Assembly: GCF_000002985.6 (NCBI RefSeq)
Contig: NC_003283.11
Span: forward strand, 15,563,501-15,627,500
Source: Caenorhabditis elegans
Lineage: Eukaryota > Nematoda > Chromadorea > Rhabditida > Rhabditidae
Reading direction: 5' to 3'
DNA: 64,000 nt
Part shown: one piece after another, positions 45,201 to 56,415 of the stretch
Layout: every line of letters begins with the position of its first letter
Position numbering within the stretch: position 1 is the stretch's first letter
Translations under genes and position numbers: made by a program
Notes under the pieces: generated by a model
Databases searched by the model: none
What the model saw: only the letters and a program-made list of their open reading frames with translations
Told to the model about the DNA's origin: nothing

Positions 45201-46880
45201 CCGAAGGCCTGCTGTGCAATTACAACTGTTTCAAGCCCAGATTGTCTGGATTAAGTGCCGCAGGCACTCTTACTCTTAGAAGACGCAGTCAACCTTAAAT
45301 CATTATACCAAGCCAGGCCGGAGGCCTGATATGCGATTACTCTTAGATAAGTTTGATTTAGCAAGCTTTTATTATTTTCAGTTTTCTAAAACAATCCCCA
45401 TTCCCGAAGGGCTGGGGGCCCACAGGCGTTCACGATTTTCCAAAAAAGTGAAATGTTTATTTTTTGGTTATTTTTCGAATTTGAAAACACCATACGATTT
45501 TGGTTTAAACACTAAATTGAAATAGAAATTTCGCTCTCTTACGATCTACGCCCTACCCACTGCTAAGCCTGGCAAGTCGCAGATTTGCTATCAACAATAT
45601 TGGAAACTGTGGGCTGGCTTTGATCCTATTCTAAGCAGAGCAGGCTGTAGGCCTGCGACGCGGTTGTTATTTACTCAAACCTAACAACCAGGTTCGAGGG
45701 CCGCAGGCCCGAACACTCTTGGAAACTATGGGCTGGCTTTGATCCTATTCTAAGCAGATATGTTATTCACTCAACCCTAATAACCAGGTTTGAGGGCCGC
45801 AGGCCCGAATACTCTTGAAAACTGTGGGCTGGCTTTAATCCTATTCCAAGCAGAGCAGGCTGTAGGCCTGCGACGTGGTTGTTATTTACTCAAACCTAAC
45901 AACCAGGTTCGAGGGCCGCAGGCCCGAACACTCTTGGAAACTATGGGCTGGCTTTGATCATATTCTAAGCAGATATGATATTCACTCAAGCCTAATAACC
46001 AGGTTTGAGGGCCGCAGGCCCGAATACTCTTGAAAACTGTGGGCTGGCTTTAATCCTATTCCAAGCAGAGCAGGCCGTATTCATGAGTTTTCCTTTTCCT
46101 TCACCGTTTTTTGTAGTTCACAGTGATGATTGAAAACACGCTTATTTTATTGAATACATTCAAATTATTCTTGAACAAAATCTCAGCCTAAGTTATTCGT
46201 ACAGTGTCGGTCCTGGAGCAATGAATCAAAGTTTAAAGAGATTTCACTTTACACAGTAAGAGCTTCGAGGAGAAGCCTCAAACTTGAATAGTCAAGTTTT
46301 CTAAACATATACCCCACTCCTGAAACAATTTCAAAGAGATTTCGAATAACCCGTTAACAGGTTCGAGGCGAAGCCGAGAACCTGCGCCAGCTACCTTGCT
46401 AATAACTTAGAGCGAATTAACCCTATCCCCATTCCCGAAGGGCTGGCGGGCCCATAGGCCCGCTAGTCCTTTAACAAAGAGGATATTCTGATTTCGATAA
46501 CTAAAAATTTTGGATCAAAATTTGAAATAGAAAATAATTTTGAAAAACTCGAAATTTACCTATCGCGAAAATCCAGTTCATTTAAAATCCTATGAAATAT
46601 TTCGATGGGCAAGTCTGACAAACTTTTGAATTCCAACCTGAAATTCATTAATTAATAAAAAAGTTTTAAAATATTAAACTTACATTCGATCATCATTCAA
46701 ATCATGATTTCCTCCATAAAATCGATAGAACCAAAACTCGAAATCCACATAGTCCATGACGTCATCGCCTAGTTTTTCGCAAAAATTCTTGTAGCTCTCG
46801 TCGATCGGCTTTCGGTGAAGAGCTTCGTAGAGAATACAGGATCGAACGAAAATTGGATTGTCCAGTACTGATTCAGTCAT
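42230..46880 (-). CDS. HTH/F-box/FTH protein (F-box A family), with a 3 kb intron
   Basis: Exons 46684-46880, 46560-46637, 42952-43591 and 42230-42451 join in frame to 378 residues. HTH: residues 1-65 (SCILYEALHRKPIDESYKNF); F-box: 66-91 (LSDLPIEIFHRILNEL then DFRDR); FTH: the remainder (QLELALHDLSNSMKHPKLQL, SISICGDCKLSIPFANLAHL, IEIGKVFNPDYALGSENSLDY). The exon lengths are identical to the gene at 36900. The intron between F-box and FTH exons has grown to 2,968 bases (43592-46559) and holds hairpin arrays, while its counterpart in the other gene is 504 bases. Splice sites are intact, so the gene is likely functional as an SCF adaptor. The start follows a CTTTTTTAG acceptor. Confidence 0.82.
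45196..46470. repeat. Array of GNA-triloop hairpins in tandem repeats
   Basis: Short GC stems closed by GAA, GCA, GGA or GTA triloops are spaced through AT-rich DNA: GCAGGCC-GAA-GGCCTGC (45196), AGTGCC-GCA-GGCACT (45254), CAGGCC-GGA-GGCCTG (45314), GCAGGCT-GTA-GGCCTGC (45640, 45855), GGGCC-GCA-GGCCC (45698, 45794, 45913, 46009), and GGC-GAA-GCC (46367). A unit of about 215 bases (CAAGCAGAGCAGGC, AACCAGGTTCGAGGGCCG, CTCTTGGAAACTATGGGCTG) is tandemly repeated between 45590 and 46080. CCCGAAGGGCTGG occurs at both 45404 and 46434. The array lies in the long intron of the F-box gene. Confidence 0.85.
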
Positions 46881-47193
46881 TTCTAAAAAAGACGGCTTTA
46901 AAATTTCAAAATTGCAAATTACAAAGAACAGAAAAAAAACAACCAAAAAAAGTGCAATAGCAATCTCGAGAAATTATGCAAATGTATATGCAATTGCTGG
47001 GGTGCCTGATGATGAAATAGTAAATAAGAGATGGGGAAACCCTTGAGAGACTCAGGGAAACGGTAGTAGACACTGGAGAGGAGGGGGAGAGGAGCGGTCA
47101 AATGAGTCCCCCTGTGGGGACACATATTTCCTTTTACATAGGTCCAACATCGAAAGAGCAAGTGGAAGTGGGCGATAAATTGCTTCTAAAGTT

Positions 47194-47658
47194 TCAGTAG
47201 ATCGACGACTTCATCAAAAAATATTGATTACACTGAACACAAGGCTCGGAGTTTGAGCAGAAATTGTCATTGAGTTTCGAAAGTTTAACGAGAGAGCACG
47301 TGGCGTTTCCATAAGCCGAACGAAGTTTGATCATTGTGTAGTGCTGAAAAATTGAATTGATGCCCTGAAATCTCATGATTTCAGACATTTTTCTGACGTC
47401 ATTTTTGGTGGAAATTGGATCATACAATATATTGTTATTGATATTGACTGTCTGAATTCCGATGCCATGATCTTCGGAATGAAAGTTTGGGAACGAGGGT
47501 ACTAACAAATCTATTTTAAAAAAATCAATACCTATCTTGATAGATGGCGCTTTTCAAAAGTTAGTTGTATTTTCAGGTATGTGTCATCTAGTTTGAATTT
47601 CCTGCAACAAAATTTCATGAACATATTTCCGTTTTCGTGGCAAGACATGATTTGGTTC
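47194..47658 (-). other. Possible small gene or gene fragment, unknown
   Basis: A minus-strand frame ending at 47194 (encoding SFPNFHSEDHGIGIQTVNIN through NSEPCVQCNQYFLMK) is preceded by another, starting at the ATG near 47656 (MSCHENGNMFMKF...RHLSR), which ends in TAG at about 47547. The two could be exons if the join were shifted, but the only candidate intron is too short. No family recognised. Confidence 0.3.
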
Positions 47659-47803
47659 TTGGGATCAATTAGAATTCAGACGGCAACAACAATATTTTGT
47701 AGTCACATTTACAGCAGATATACGGATGGAATACAATACAATCAGTATATATACCACTGAATAAGACGTATTGTGATTTATCAACTGTCAAAGATTCTTC
47801 AAA

Positions 47804-49091
47804 ATGTCTGAATCATACGTTTTCTGGATACACGTGACCCATTTTATTCCAAAACTTGGATTCGTTACAACATTTATGTCTGGCCTGTGCCTACTGTTCT
47901 TGAACTATTTCGGTGCTCAGAAAAATTTCGGATCTTACAAGTACCTGATCAGTGCGTTCACAATGCTGGGAATGATTTTTGCAACTGTAGAGATAATTGT
48001 GTACCCGGTAATAATACGCTTTGTGGCAAAATCTGAAAATGTTATTAATTCAGAATGTTCACAACTATAAAGCTAGCTTTCTATTCTACAGTTTTGAAGA
48101 ATCTTTTGGTTTAAGTGGATCATGGTCGAGAAATATTCCACTGGGTTAGCATTGATATACCCTTTTAAACATTAAAAAAAAATATTTAGCCGGTTACACA
48201 TTTTTCCACTCGGCAACCATGTCTCTATTATCAGTGCATTTCATATATCGATATTGGGCAGTTTTTGAGTAAGAAATTTCACATTTCAGAAATGCGCTTT
48301 CAAGCTTGAAACAATTCTAAAAAATTTCAGTACGAACAAACTTGCCTACTTCAACGGATGCTATTCTCTTATTTGGTTCTTCTATTGCGCGTTTTTCGGC
48401 TTTCAATATTCTCTTGGAACCTACTTTTTTTTGGCAAGAGACGAAATAACTGATGAATATCTTCGTGAAGATATGCTTCTCAGATATAATGCGAATATCA
48501 GTGAGCTTCCAGCTATGGCCATAGTTGCCTACGATCCTGTGGATGGATCAGTAAGATGGAGAAATGTTATGGGAATATTTAATATTTGTTCAATTGTCAA
48601 CTTTCAATATGCTATCATGTTCTACTGTGGATGGTCAATGCATACAAAAATGGAGGATAAAATTAAGAATTTTTCCGAGACTCTTCGAAAACATCACAAA
48701 CAGTTTTTCAAAACTCTCGTGCTTCAGGTTAGAATGTATTAAAAAAAACGTCCAAGTTCACATGAAATTCAGATAACCACTCCTACAATCATATTATTCA
48801 TTCCCATCACAATTATAATATTTCTTCCTCTGTTTCACCTAGACGTCAGCCTCCCATCTGGTGTCATGTTATGCAGCTTCACATTGTATCCTGCTGCAGA
48901 TTCATTTATTGTCATGTTCGTTGTGTCGGAGTACAAGAATACTGTCAAAAGTAAGAATTGTGAAATTGAAAAAGTACCTGATCATACAATTTTTTTTAGG
49001 AACTCGAGCGGCCTTTTCTAAGGGTTTGAAGGAAACCATACAGTTTAGAGTACAACCATCTGGAATTACAAGTTCTCGTCAAATTACTTAA
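47804..49091 (+). CDS. Seven-transmembrane chemoreceptor, Str superfamily (str/srj type)
   Basis: Exons 47804-48007, 48054-48144, 48190-48268, 48331-48727, 48773-48950 and 49000-49091 join in frame to 346 residues, the usual length of the family. Seven hydrophobic segments are seen: TM1 FVTTFMSGLCLLFLNYF, TM2 YLISAFTMLGMIFATVEII, TM3 exon ending SVHFIYRYWAVF, and so on to TM7 YPAADSFIVMFVVSEYKN. TM7 differs from its neighbours, which have the consensus YPxIDPLPT, so this is a more distant member. Such receptors act in sensory cilia of chemosensory neurons. It is the first of seven receptor loci in a row and lies 13 kb from the last. Confidence 0.85.
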
Positions 49092-49685
49092 TAGCTTACT
49101 AAAATTTCATGAAAAATATTTTCTCTATTGCCCCCCCCCCGTGACCTCACGAAATATCTTGCAATTTGTTTAATAATTTAGTTCGTTCCCTTCTCCGTTT
49201 ATATTCTGTCCCCAACTAAAAAAATATCCTTAATAAATGTTTTATCTGAAAACACTGCAAGATTCAAATAAAAAAATTTGGAGAATGAAAAATAATTGCC
49301 TAATTACATTTAAAAATGAGAAGGATCATTATAAATTTGGTGTTTTGGGTCATTTCGAGTCTGAATCAAATATTCGGTACCGTTACAAAACAGTGATCAA
49401 AATGGTAGACACTTTGTGTTACTCTTCGATCACTTCCAATTTCCTGTCCACCAAAAATGCTTTCTGTGTGTTCTTCGGAATCCGTCCCTGCATTTTTTGC
49501 TGGAAAAATCTATATTGACTCAAAACTATTGAATCCTAACAGAAATTTCCAAATAATATTCTCAAATAACACGCAGCTACAAAACATGTGATATTTTTTG
49601 GTAGACAGGAAATCATTTCGTAGCCATCTGACAGATACAAATGTTGTCGATCTAGAGTCGTTAACAAAACAGAAAAAAGCGTTCC
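49092..49685. other. Intergenic with poly(C) tract
   Basis: Ten C at 49131-49140 follow the first receptor gene. A plus-strand frame at 49237-49518 has no recognisable domain; its end (TTTCTGTCCACCAAAAATGC) is near-complementary to DNA at 49598, a small inverted repeat. Confidence 0.45.
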
Positions 49686-51372
49686 ATGCCGGCACGTGTG
49701 ATTTTTCAGCGATTTTTGGCCTCCTTAGGATTGCTGAACAACGCCATCCTTATTATTTTAATTTGGAAAAAATCGCCAAAGAAATTAGGGAACTACAAAA
49801 TTCTCATGATATACATTGCAGTTTTTGAGATTCTTTATTCTTTACTGGACTTATTGACCACTCCAGAATGTTTTAGTAAAGATTCTGTGTTCTTGATTAT
49901 TATCAATTTGAATTCTACTTTTGTTCCCGAATTTGTCGCTACTTGTGCAACTGGTAGGTTCATATACAATAATGTTTTCAGGACGTTTTTATTTTCAGCC
50001 GATGGGTGCACAAATATGAATTTATTTAAAAAGCTAATAAACGTTTTACAAACATTGGAGGATAATAATTAATAAAGGATAATAAAATCAGTTCCGTCCG
50101 CTGCGACACTGACAATAGGGAAAAATTGAGATTTTAGCTGAAAATAGGAATATTCTAAAATTTTGAACCATCATAACTCTTTAACAATAATTTCAGAATG
50201 TCTCATTACGAAATTAGGTAGTTTTGGGTCATTTGGGTCTAAAAAAGCAAAGCTCAGATTTTGCTACTCCACTTTTAAAATGTCTAATTTTCAATGAAAA
50301 AATGTCATATTTCCATTTTTTTAAAGTTTTCTTCACACGATCCAGATATTTCTCACTAAAAACTCCTAAAAATATCCTATTTTCAGTTGCATATTGCTCT
50401 TTATTCGGTATGTCGTTGGCAATTTTCGCAATCCATTTTGTCTACAGACATCTAGTTGTGGAAAAGTAGGAATTTCTTCTTGCACTTTTTCATTCTCAAA
50501 ATTTTGTAAAATTTTAGAAGTCCTTTAATTTTTCAAAACCACGTGAGAAAGATACTATTATTGATATTATTTACAATACTAATTGGATGCTCTTGGACAA
50601 CTTCAACTGCATATTTATGTGGTTCGAACATTTATGCAGATGAATATTTGACACGTCAATATTTGCCACTCAAAAATTTGAATCTACCTGATATCAAATA
50701 TATAGGCTCTTTTTTTCGTTTTCCTGATGAAAATGGAGGATTTCATTATAATTGGAATTCATTTATTGCTCTGTCATTTATGTTAATACTCATTGTAAGT
50801 TGGTTTATGCCTAGATTCAGGCTTAGGCCTAAGCTTAGGATTAAGCTTAGGCTTAGGTTTAGACTTAAGTTTAGGCTTAGGCTTAGGTTAAGCCTTAGGC
50901 TCAGGCTTAGGCTTAGGCTTGGGCTAAGGATCAAGCTCTCATGTTACTTCATTTAGAATCTCAGTTTCTTGACGGTATTCTACTGTGGCTACCGTATCTA
51001 CAAAACAATTAACACCCTGTCATCAATCTCTTCTTCTGCCGAATCGTCACTCAACTCCCAGCTGTTTTGGGCTTTAGTATTCCAGACAATAATTCCAGTA
51101 ATCCTGATGCATATTCCTGCCTGCGCTGCATTTTCTTTCTCAATTTTTGACTATTCCTTCGAGTTGCTTGGAGAAATACCTACAGTGACTATTTTATTGT
51201 ATCCGGTTTTGGATCCACTCCCCAACTTTTGTATTATTAAAAACTACAGGCAGGCAATTTTGGGTAGGTGCGAACAACTTTTGACTTGCCAATAAAAAAA
51301 CGCTTTTCAGGATTTTTCCGATGCTTCAAACCGCGAGCCGGTTCGGTACAACCACATACTCGGACAGTTTAA
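49686..51372 (+). CDS. Seven-transmembrane chemoreceptor, Str superfamily (str type)
   Basis: Exons 49686-49953, 50387-50465, 50518-50794, 50957-51263 and 51311-51372 join in frame to 330 residues. Typical motifs are KSPKKLGNYKILM after TM1, GMSLAIFAIHFVYRHL in TM3, an extracellular loop with FPDENGGFHYNWNSF, and TM7 YPVLDPLPNFCIIKNYRQA followed by a short basic tail. For exon 4 the acceptor at 50956 (TTTAG) is used; the next AG, eight bases later, breaks the frame. The intron before exon 4 is filled by telomere-like TTAGGC repeats. The N-terminus may start upstream, since family members usually have about ten more residues. Confidence 0.8.
50808..50934 (+). repeat. Interstitial telomere-like tract (TTAGGC)n, second copy
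   Basis: About twenty TTAGGC, TTAAGC and TTAGAC-like hexamers in a chemoreceptor intron (50795-50956), occupying most of it. Confidence 0.92.
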
Positions 51373-51436
51373 ATCCTCCTGCTTGTGGTACAATTTATTG
51401 AACCTGACGGATAGGAAGAATAACATTATACGTAAA

Positions 51437-54111
51437 CTAGAAAGTTACGAATATATTTTTGTTAGAACTAGCCGTGATTTGATTCTTCTTGCGACACCTC
51501 ATTAGATCAATCAAACCGTTTCTATAGCTCTTAATCATCAAAATGGTTGGAAGTGGGTCAATTGCTGGGTAGATTGCAATGGTGTAGGAAATAAACGAAA
51601 ATTTCACATCATAACCCAGATTAAGAATAGGAAAAAGAATAGGAATTGAAAACACAATACCAGCAGGCAAATACATTAAGAAAGAAGGAATCACGGATTG
51701 AATGATTAGAGAGTAGAAAAGTTGAACTTGCATAGTCTTGGTTGCCTGTGACTGTGCGGATACATTTCCAAGTTGCTGTGATATATACTGATAGCATTTG
51801 ATTCCAAAATAAACAACCGCAACAAATGAAGAACCCTGAAGAAAATTTTTCCTAGACTTAGGCTTAGGCTTAGGCTTAAACTAGTCTTAGACTTAGGCTT
51901 AGGCTTAGGCTTAAGCTTAAACGTAGGCTTAGGCTTAGACTTAAGCTAAAGCTTAGGCTTGGGCATTCAAAGCCATGAAAAGCACTTACGACAATCAGAA
52001 ACATTATGGCAACACCCATAAAGGACATGGCATCGGGATAGGAAACCCTGTCCTCATCAACAGGCCAGAAATAATACGCAACGTAAGCGCATTCTTCGAT
52101 TTTTAAGCCAAACTCTTCTTGAAAATGTTTCCTAATTGTAAAATAAAAATTAATTAAAACTCAAATTAATCACCTCAAAAATGCAGTTTTTGTTGAAGAT
52201 TCGCCCATAATCAACCAACAGAACAACCCCCAAACTATTCCAGTAAATATTGGAGCAATGAAAAGGATACTCTGCTTTGTTCCAGAAATGTATTTCAGCT
52301 TGAAATCTCTTTAAAGCCAACAATTTATTCTGAGCCAACTCCATAAAGCTTACGTGTTAACTGCACCATATCGGTAAATGAAATGACTCGCGAAAATCGA
52401 CATTGCAGACCCGTAGAATGAACAGTAAGTCACTGTAAAAGTGAGATTTTAGCTAAAATCTGCATCAGTAGCCTTTTCTGAGATTTAATTGCACAAAAAC
52501 AAGACCACAGATTATTTAATAGAAAAAGCGCGGAAATAGTCTTACTAACATATGAATATATTAGGTTGAACCGGAAGTCTTTGTGACTGGGTTTGTTTCT
52601 CCACCGCTCGCCGCAGTTGCACTTTGGTGTTCCTATGTTGCTAGGGTATAACAACGAGTAAAGGAACTTCATTTTAAAAAACACCCCAATTCCTTCCCTC
52701 TGACCTGAGTTTAGTTAGCCAACGATGTATGTAAATAGTGCCATCCATATCCGACATAGTCTGCTGTACTTCTACCTCTTTCATACCACCATGAAGGATT
52801 TAGATAGTCTCCTTGAGAATGTTTATCATACACATGCCCATCACTATAATATCATGCACAATTGGTTCCACCGCTTCGACAAGGACGACTTTTCTCTCGA
52901 AGACTATAAGACCCCATTAATTGGATTTGGATGCATTGAAAAAAGCCGTGGCAACGGATCCTTTTCAAACCACCCGTGAGCTGTCAACCGCACTTGGGTC
53001 TCGTCAAACCAACATCGTACAGGGCTTGGAAGCTCCCGGAATAAAAAAAATTAGGGGTGGATTCATACCTCACACCTTGACACAAGCCAACCTAGATTTT
53101 TGAGTGGATGGTTCCCTTTCCCTCCTCATTCTCCACAAGGGCGATTGATGGTTGGACCCACTCATCACTGGAGACGAGAAGTGGGCCCTCTACAATAACA
53201 ACCACAGGCCTGCCCATTGGATTGGAGAAAGAGAGACCCCACAGGATGCCGCCAAACCCGACTTTCACCCCAAAAAAGGCATGCTCACAGTGTGGTGGGC
53301 AGTGTACGGACCCATCTGCTGGGAACTGCTACCTGATAGCAAAATAATTACTGGGGGCCTCTACATTGTCTAACCACGGAACCTGAAGAAAGTCTTCAAT
53401 CGTTCACCTCTGATGGACAAGCAACTCTATTTTCAACAAAACAACGTTTGTCTCTACGGCTTGAAACAAGTATTGCAAGAACTGGTCAAGCGTGGATGGA
53501 TGGTTCTCCGTTACCCACCGTATTCTCCAGACATTGCCCCATCTGAAAACTGGTAGATTTCAGATGTGACTCGTAACCTCTGGGAAAGAACCTTCAATTC
53601 CCATGGAAGTGTCGAATTGGCACTCAAGCATTATTTGGACTCGCGCCCGGAAGGGTTCTTTAAGCAGGGCATTCATAAGTTGCGCACACGTTGTCAGTAT
53701 ATTGTTGATAATGATAGCAAATAAAATTTATCCTGTCGTTTCTCATGCTTCGAGAAATAAATGTTTGAAAAAGTCACAAAGACTTCCGGTTCAACCTAAT
53801 ACATGTTGCCTCGTGTCCAAAAGTGGAAATGCTCAAATCTTGAAACAGGTAGCATGACGAATTATATGTTCGGACAGTCTGAAAACTTCCTCATAATTCT
53901 TACACGATTCCGAAAAACCTACTGGCTCAACAAAAATATCTAAGGAAGTGTAAACTAGCTCAAAGAGGCATGTGTACAACATGAGCCACTTGTACGTTCC
54001 AAGTTGTGGCGGCGACTTGGTGAGAATCAGGAACATCAATAGGAGATATGTGAGTACGGAAAAAATTGAGCATGCCTGCTGAAATGAAGGTTCATAGTGT
54101 TCGGATAGCAT
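51437..54111 (-). CDS. Seven-transmembrane chemoreceptor, Str superfamily, with a mariner in intron 1
   Basis: Exons 53847-54111, 52354-52432, 52171-52308, 51990-52131 and 51437-51835 join in frame to 340 residues. Motifs: KSPPQLGTYKWLMLY, SAMSIFASHFIYRYGAV, FCWLIMGESSTKTAF, DRVSYPDAMSFMGV, YPAIDPLPTILMIKSYRNG. Intron 1 (52433-53846) contains a complete but dead mariner element (52561-53799), and intron 4 holds TTAGGC-like repeats. Its first donor is a weak GTTTCA and the exon 3 acceptor is atypical (TTTAAAG), so splicing may be inefficient. The gene is otherwise intact. Confidence 0.78.
51851..51966 (+). repeat. Interstitial telomere-like tract (TTAGGC)n, third copy
   Basis: About seventeen TTAGGC/TTAGAC-like hexamers in intron 4 of the minus-strand receptor gene. 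On the coding strand of the host gene it reads GCCTAA, whereas in the gene at 49686 the coding strand reads TTAGGC. Confidence 0.9.
52561..53799 (+). mobile_element. Mariner element, degenerate
   Basis: The inverted terminal repeats are identical over 28 bases at both ends (from TTAGGTTGAACCGGAAGTCT), flanked by TA on both sides; length 1,239 bases. The plus strand encodes a broken mariner transposase: N-terminal HTH (IRHSLLYFYLFH, HNWFHRFDKDDFSLEDY), second HTH region (LDLDALKKAVATDPFQTTRE), the first catalytic Asp in ITGDEKWALY, and YPPYSPDIAPSENW near the end. The second catalytic region reads QQNNVCLY where mariners have QQDNA, and the third Asp position is Glu. Several stops and frameshifts separate the parts, so it is inactive. 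It lies in intron 1 of a chemoreceptor gene. Confidence 0.92.
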
Positions 54112-54554
54112 GAAGACTCGTCAATTGAGTGCCAGACTGAGGGCGTGCTCACGTCGCTGTATAGGAAATCCATAGAGCCCGTTAGTATAATCCCAAAAGA
54201 TAATGGGCATCAATGAAACGGTGAAAACAAATGCGACGTTTACGGGCGAATTATCTAGTATCACCTTATTAAGTAAGACCTTAATAAAGTAGTTACTGAA
54301 TCTGTAAGGGTGCCGCCAAATTTTTTTTAGAATTTTCGGTTTTTTTCTGGTTGTTTTTTTCAGCAACCCTAAAAAATCGATAAACCGAAAAGTTGGAAAA
54401 CCGAAAAACAAAAGTTGTAATGGTAGAAACATTTATAGGTTTTTTTTTTATTTTCGCAGTTGTTCGCAATTTCCAACAAACTTGCAAAACCACAGTTTGC
54501 CGAAAATGTTCAAATAAAAAAAAACAGCCGTGTGAAAACAATTAAGCACACTAG
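54112..54554. other. Unassigned stretch upstream of the mariner-bearing receptor
   Basis: A minus-strand frame (about 54121-54432) ends with a hydrophobic part (VAFVFTVSLMPIIFW) that could be a remnant of another receptor, but no consensus motif is found. Confidence 0.35.
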
Positions 54555-55892
54555 TTAAAAGCAAGTTTCTCTTGCATTTGTTGTAATTGTGTGAACAGCT
54601 TCAACGGTTTCAGGTTCTCGTCGCCGACAGCATTTGAAAGAAGGAAGAAAAAACTCTAAAAACAACATGTTTTTTTTTAAACTTTTACATGATATTTAAT
54701 ACCAATGATTGCTGATCGATAGCTCTTGACAATAAACATTGTTGGAAGTGGATCCAGAACAGGGAATAATGCAATCGTCGAGGCGACTGATATCGGATTT
54801 TACACAACTTTCAAGAGGCATAGCGTGTAAAGAATGCAAAATGGAATGTGCATCAGGATGAGTGGGACCAGAGCCTGGAAATTTGATCGGAGGTGCTTGT
54901 GAGATCTTCCAGGTACCTGGAGAACTAAAGCAGCAAACAACTGCTGCTGTAACCTTTTCACCTTGTTTGATTTTGTTGTGGCGATTTGAGAGATTTTTGA
55001 TATGTAAGAGTAACACTGGATACCGAAATATACGATAAGGATAAAGGATATTGTCTGGAAAATATTATGGATAGTGAAAAAAGAGCAAGGATGAACTAAA
55101 ATTTGTACGAATTTAGAGACATTGAAGAATGCTTTTTTTTTAACTTGCGCTTCCTGATCCTATTAAGTCTCAGACTTCACGTAATCCGACTCTCCCACAT
55201 ACCGTAAGCACGCACAAGACAGATGCAGCTGCAAGAGATTTGTGAATCAACGATCCGTCAACTGGTGAGTAAAATAAGGGCCCTGTGTAGGAAAACTCGT
55301 CCAACGACAAATTCTTCTCATTACGCATGAATTCTCTGAAATACTTGTTACATGCAAATTTTAATGCTAGGCATTACCCAGCAAGAACATCCATTTCTGG
55401 AGAATTGGGATACAGAAAATAAGTACCCAGTGCATAGGCTACTCCGTAGGCAAAGGGCAATGCAAACCAGGTCACGATTTCGAAGTTTTTGAATTTTTTG
55501 AGAATCTTGTTTCCGGTTGCGACGAAGGATCGGTAGGCAAAGACAATGACAAACATTCCCATGGAAAATCCAAAGAATCCGCAGTACGTGCCTGAAATTT
55601 GTTAGTTTTGGTGGTGATCAAATCTCAAAGCAAGAACTTACAGTTAAAGATCATTGAAACGTTTTTCCCGAAAAATCGATCTTTATGAGGAACAACTACT
55701 ATAAATGATGGCCCAATGTTAAATATTGTCTGGAAAATTAGAAAATTCAAATAGTGAAACTCCTATCAGCAAGTACTTATAGTTGCCCATTTGGGGTGGA
55801 GATCGGAGAATGATAAGAAGGATCAAAATGGAGTTGAAGAAAATTGAAGTGGGTGCCGTATAGTACGGCAGAGCATTCTGAATGGCGTCCAT
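54555..55892 (-). pseudogene. Str-superfamily chemoreceptor pseudogene
   Basis: Exon-like parts collinear with the intact gene at 56416: start MDAIQNALPYYTAPTSIFFN at 55892, KSYRSAIIG near 54720, and a C-terminal exon CCRRREPETVEAVHTI ending at 54555. Two lesions: exon 1 runs directly towards exon 2 with about 12 codons plus the donor site deleted (near 55741, leaving a 31-base gap too short for an intron), and an in-frame TAA interrupts the last transmembrane exon at 54800-54802, where the intact gene reads through. Other exons and splice sites look sound (YCGFFGFSMGMFVIVFAYRS), so inactivation is recent. Confidence 0.78.
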
Positions 55893-56415
55893 TGTGAAGA
55901 ATGTGAAGATTTCCGTCTGATTTTATAAGATCTCAAGTCTCAAGTGTTTTTGCAGACATATGGCAGACAGGAAAACAATAACAAAAAAGTCTCATACAGC
56001 TCCGTGACGGTGATCACAAATTACTGTTTAACGATTAATTTATAGCTATTGTCTATTGTCATAACAAAAACTGTCTGATAAAAATGCTATTTCAGTTTAA
56101 GTCAGAAGAAAATCTATATAATTTCATAAAGATCCTTCAAACTTAGTTAGGTTAGTACTCAAATTATCAGCAGAAGAACACTTTGAACAAGAAAAAAGCC
56201 GATCTGAGAATTTTCAATAAATTTTTTCTCTACTTTGGAGGCCCGTCAACTATTTATGACTTTTAAGGTTTTTAGAGATAAACATTTTATTTTCTGAAAC
56301 AAAAACCTGATCGAGTTGGGTGAAATTGATAAATGGGTAATATAAAGAAACGAGTCGAGAAGAGCCTCACAATGAAGTCATGGCTTGCGTGCCCAGTAAG
56401 TAAATATTTCGTGAT
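55893..56415. other. Intergenic between two receptor loci
   Basis: No gene seen. It must include the promoter of the pseudogene at 54555-55892 and the 3' end of the next gene. Confidence 0.5.

Noticed and set aside
50543-50956. Arg/Leu repeat tail (RLRLRLR) at the end of a receptor frame
   Set aside because: Read-through into an intron filled with TTAGGC repeats; the GTAAGT donor at 50795 ends the exon.
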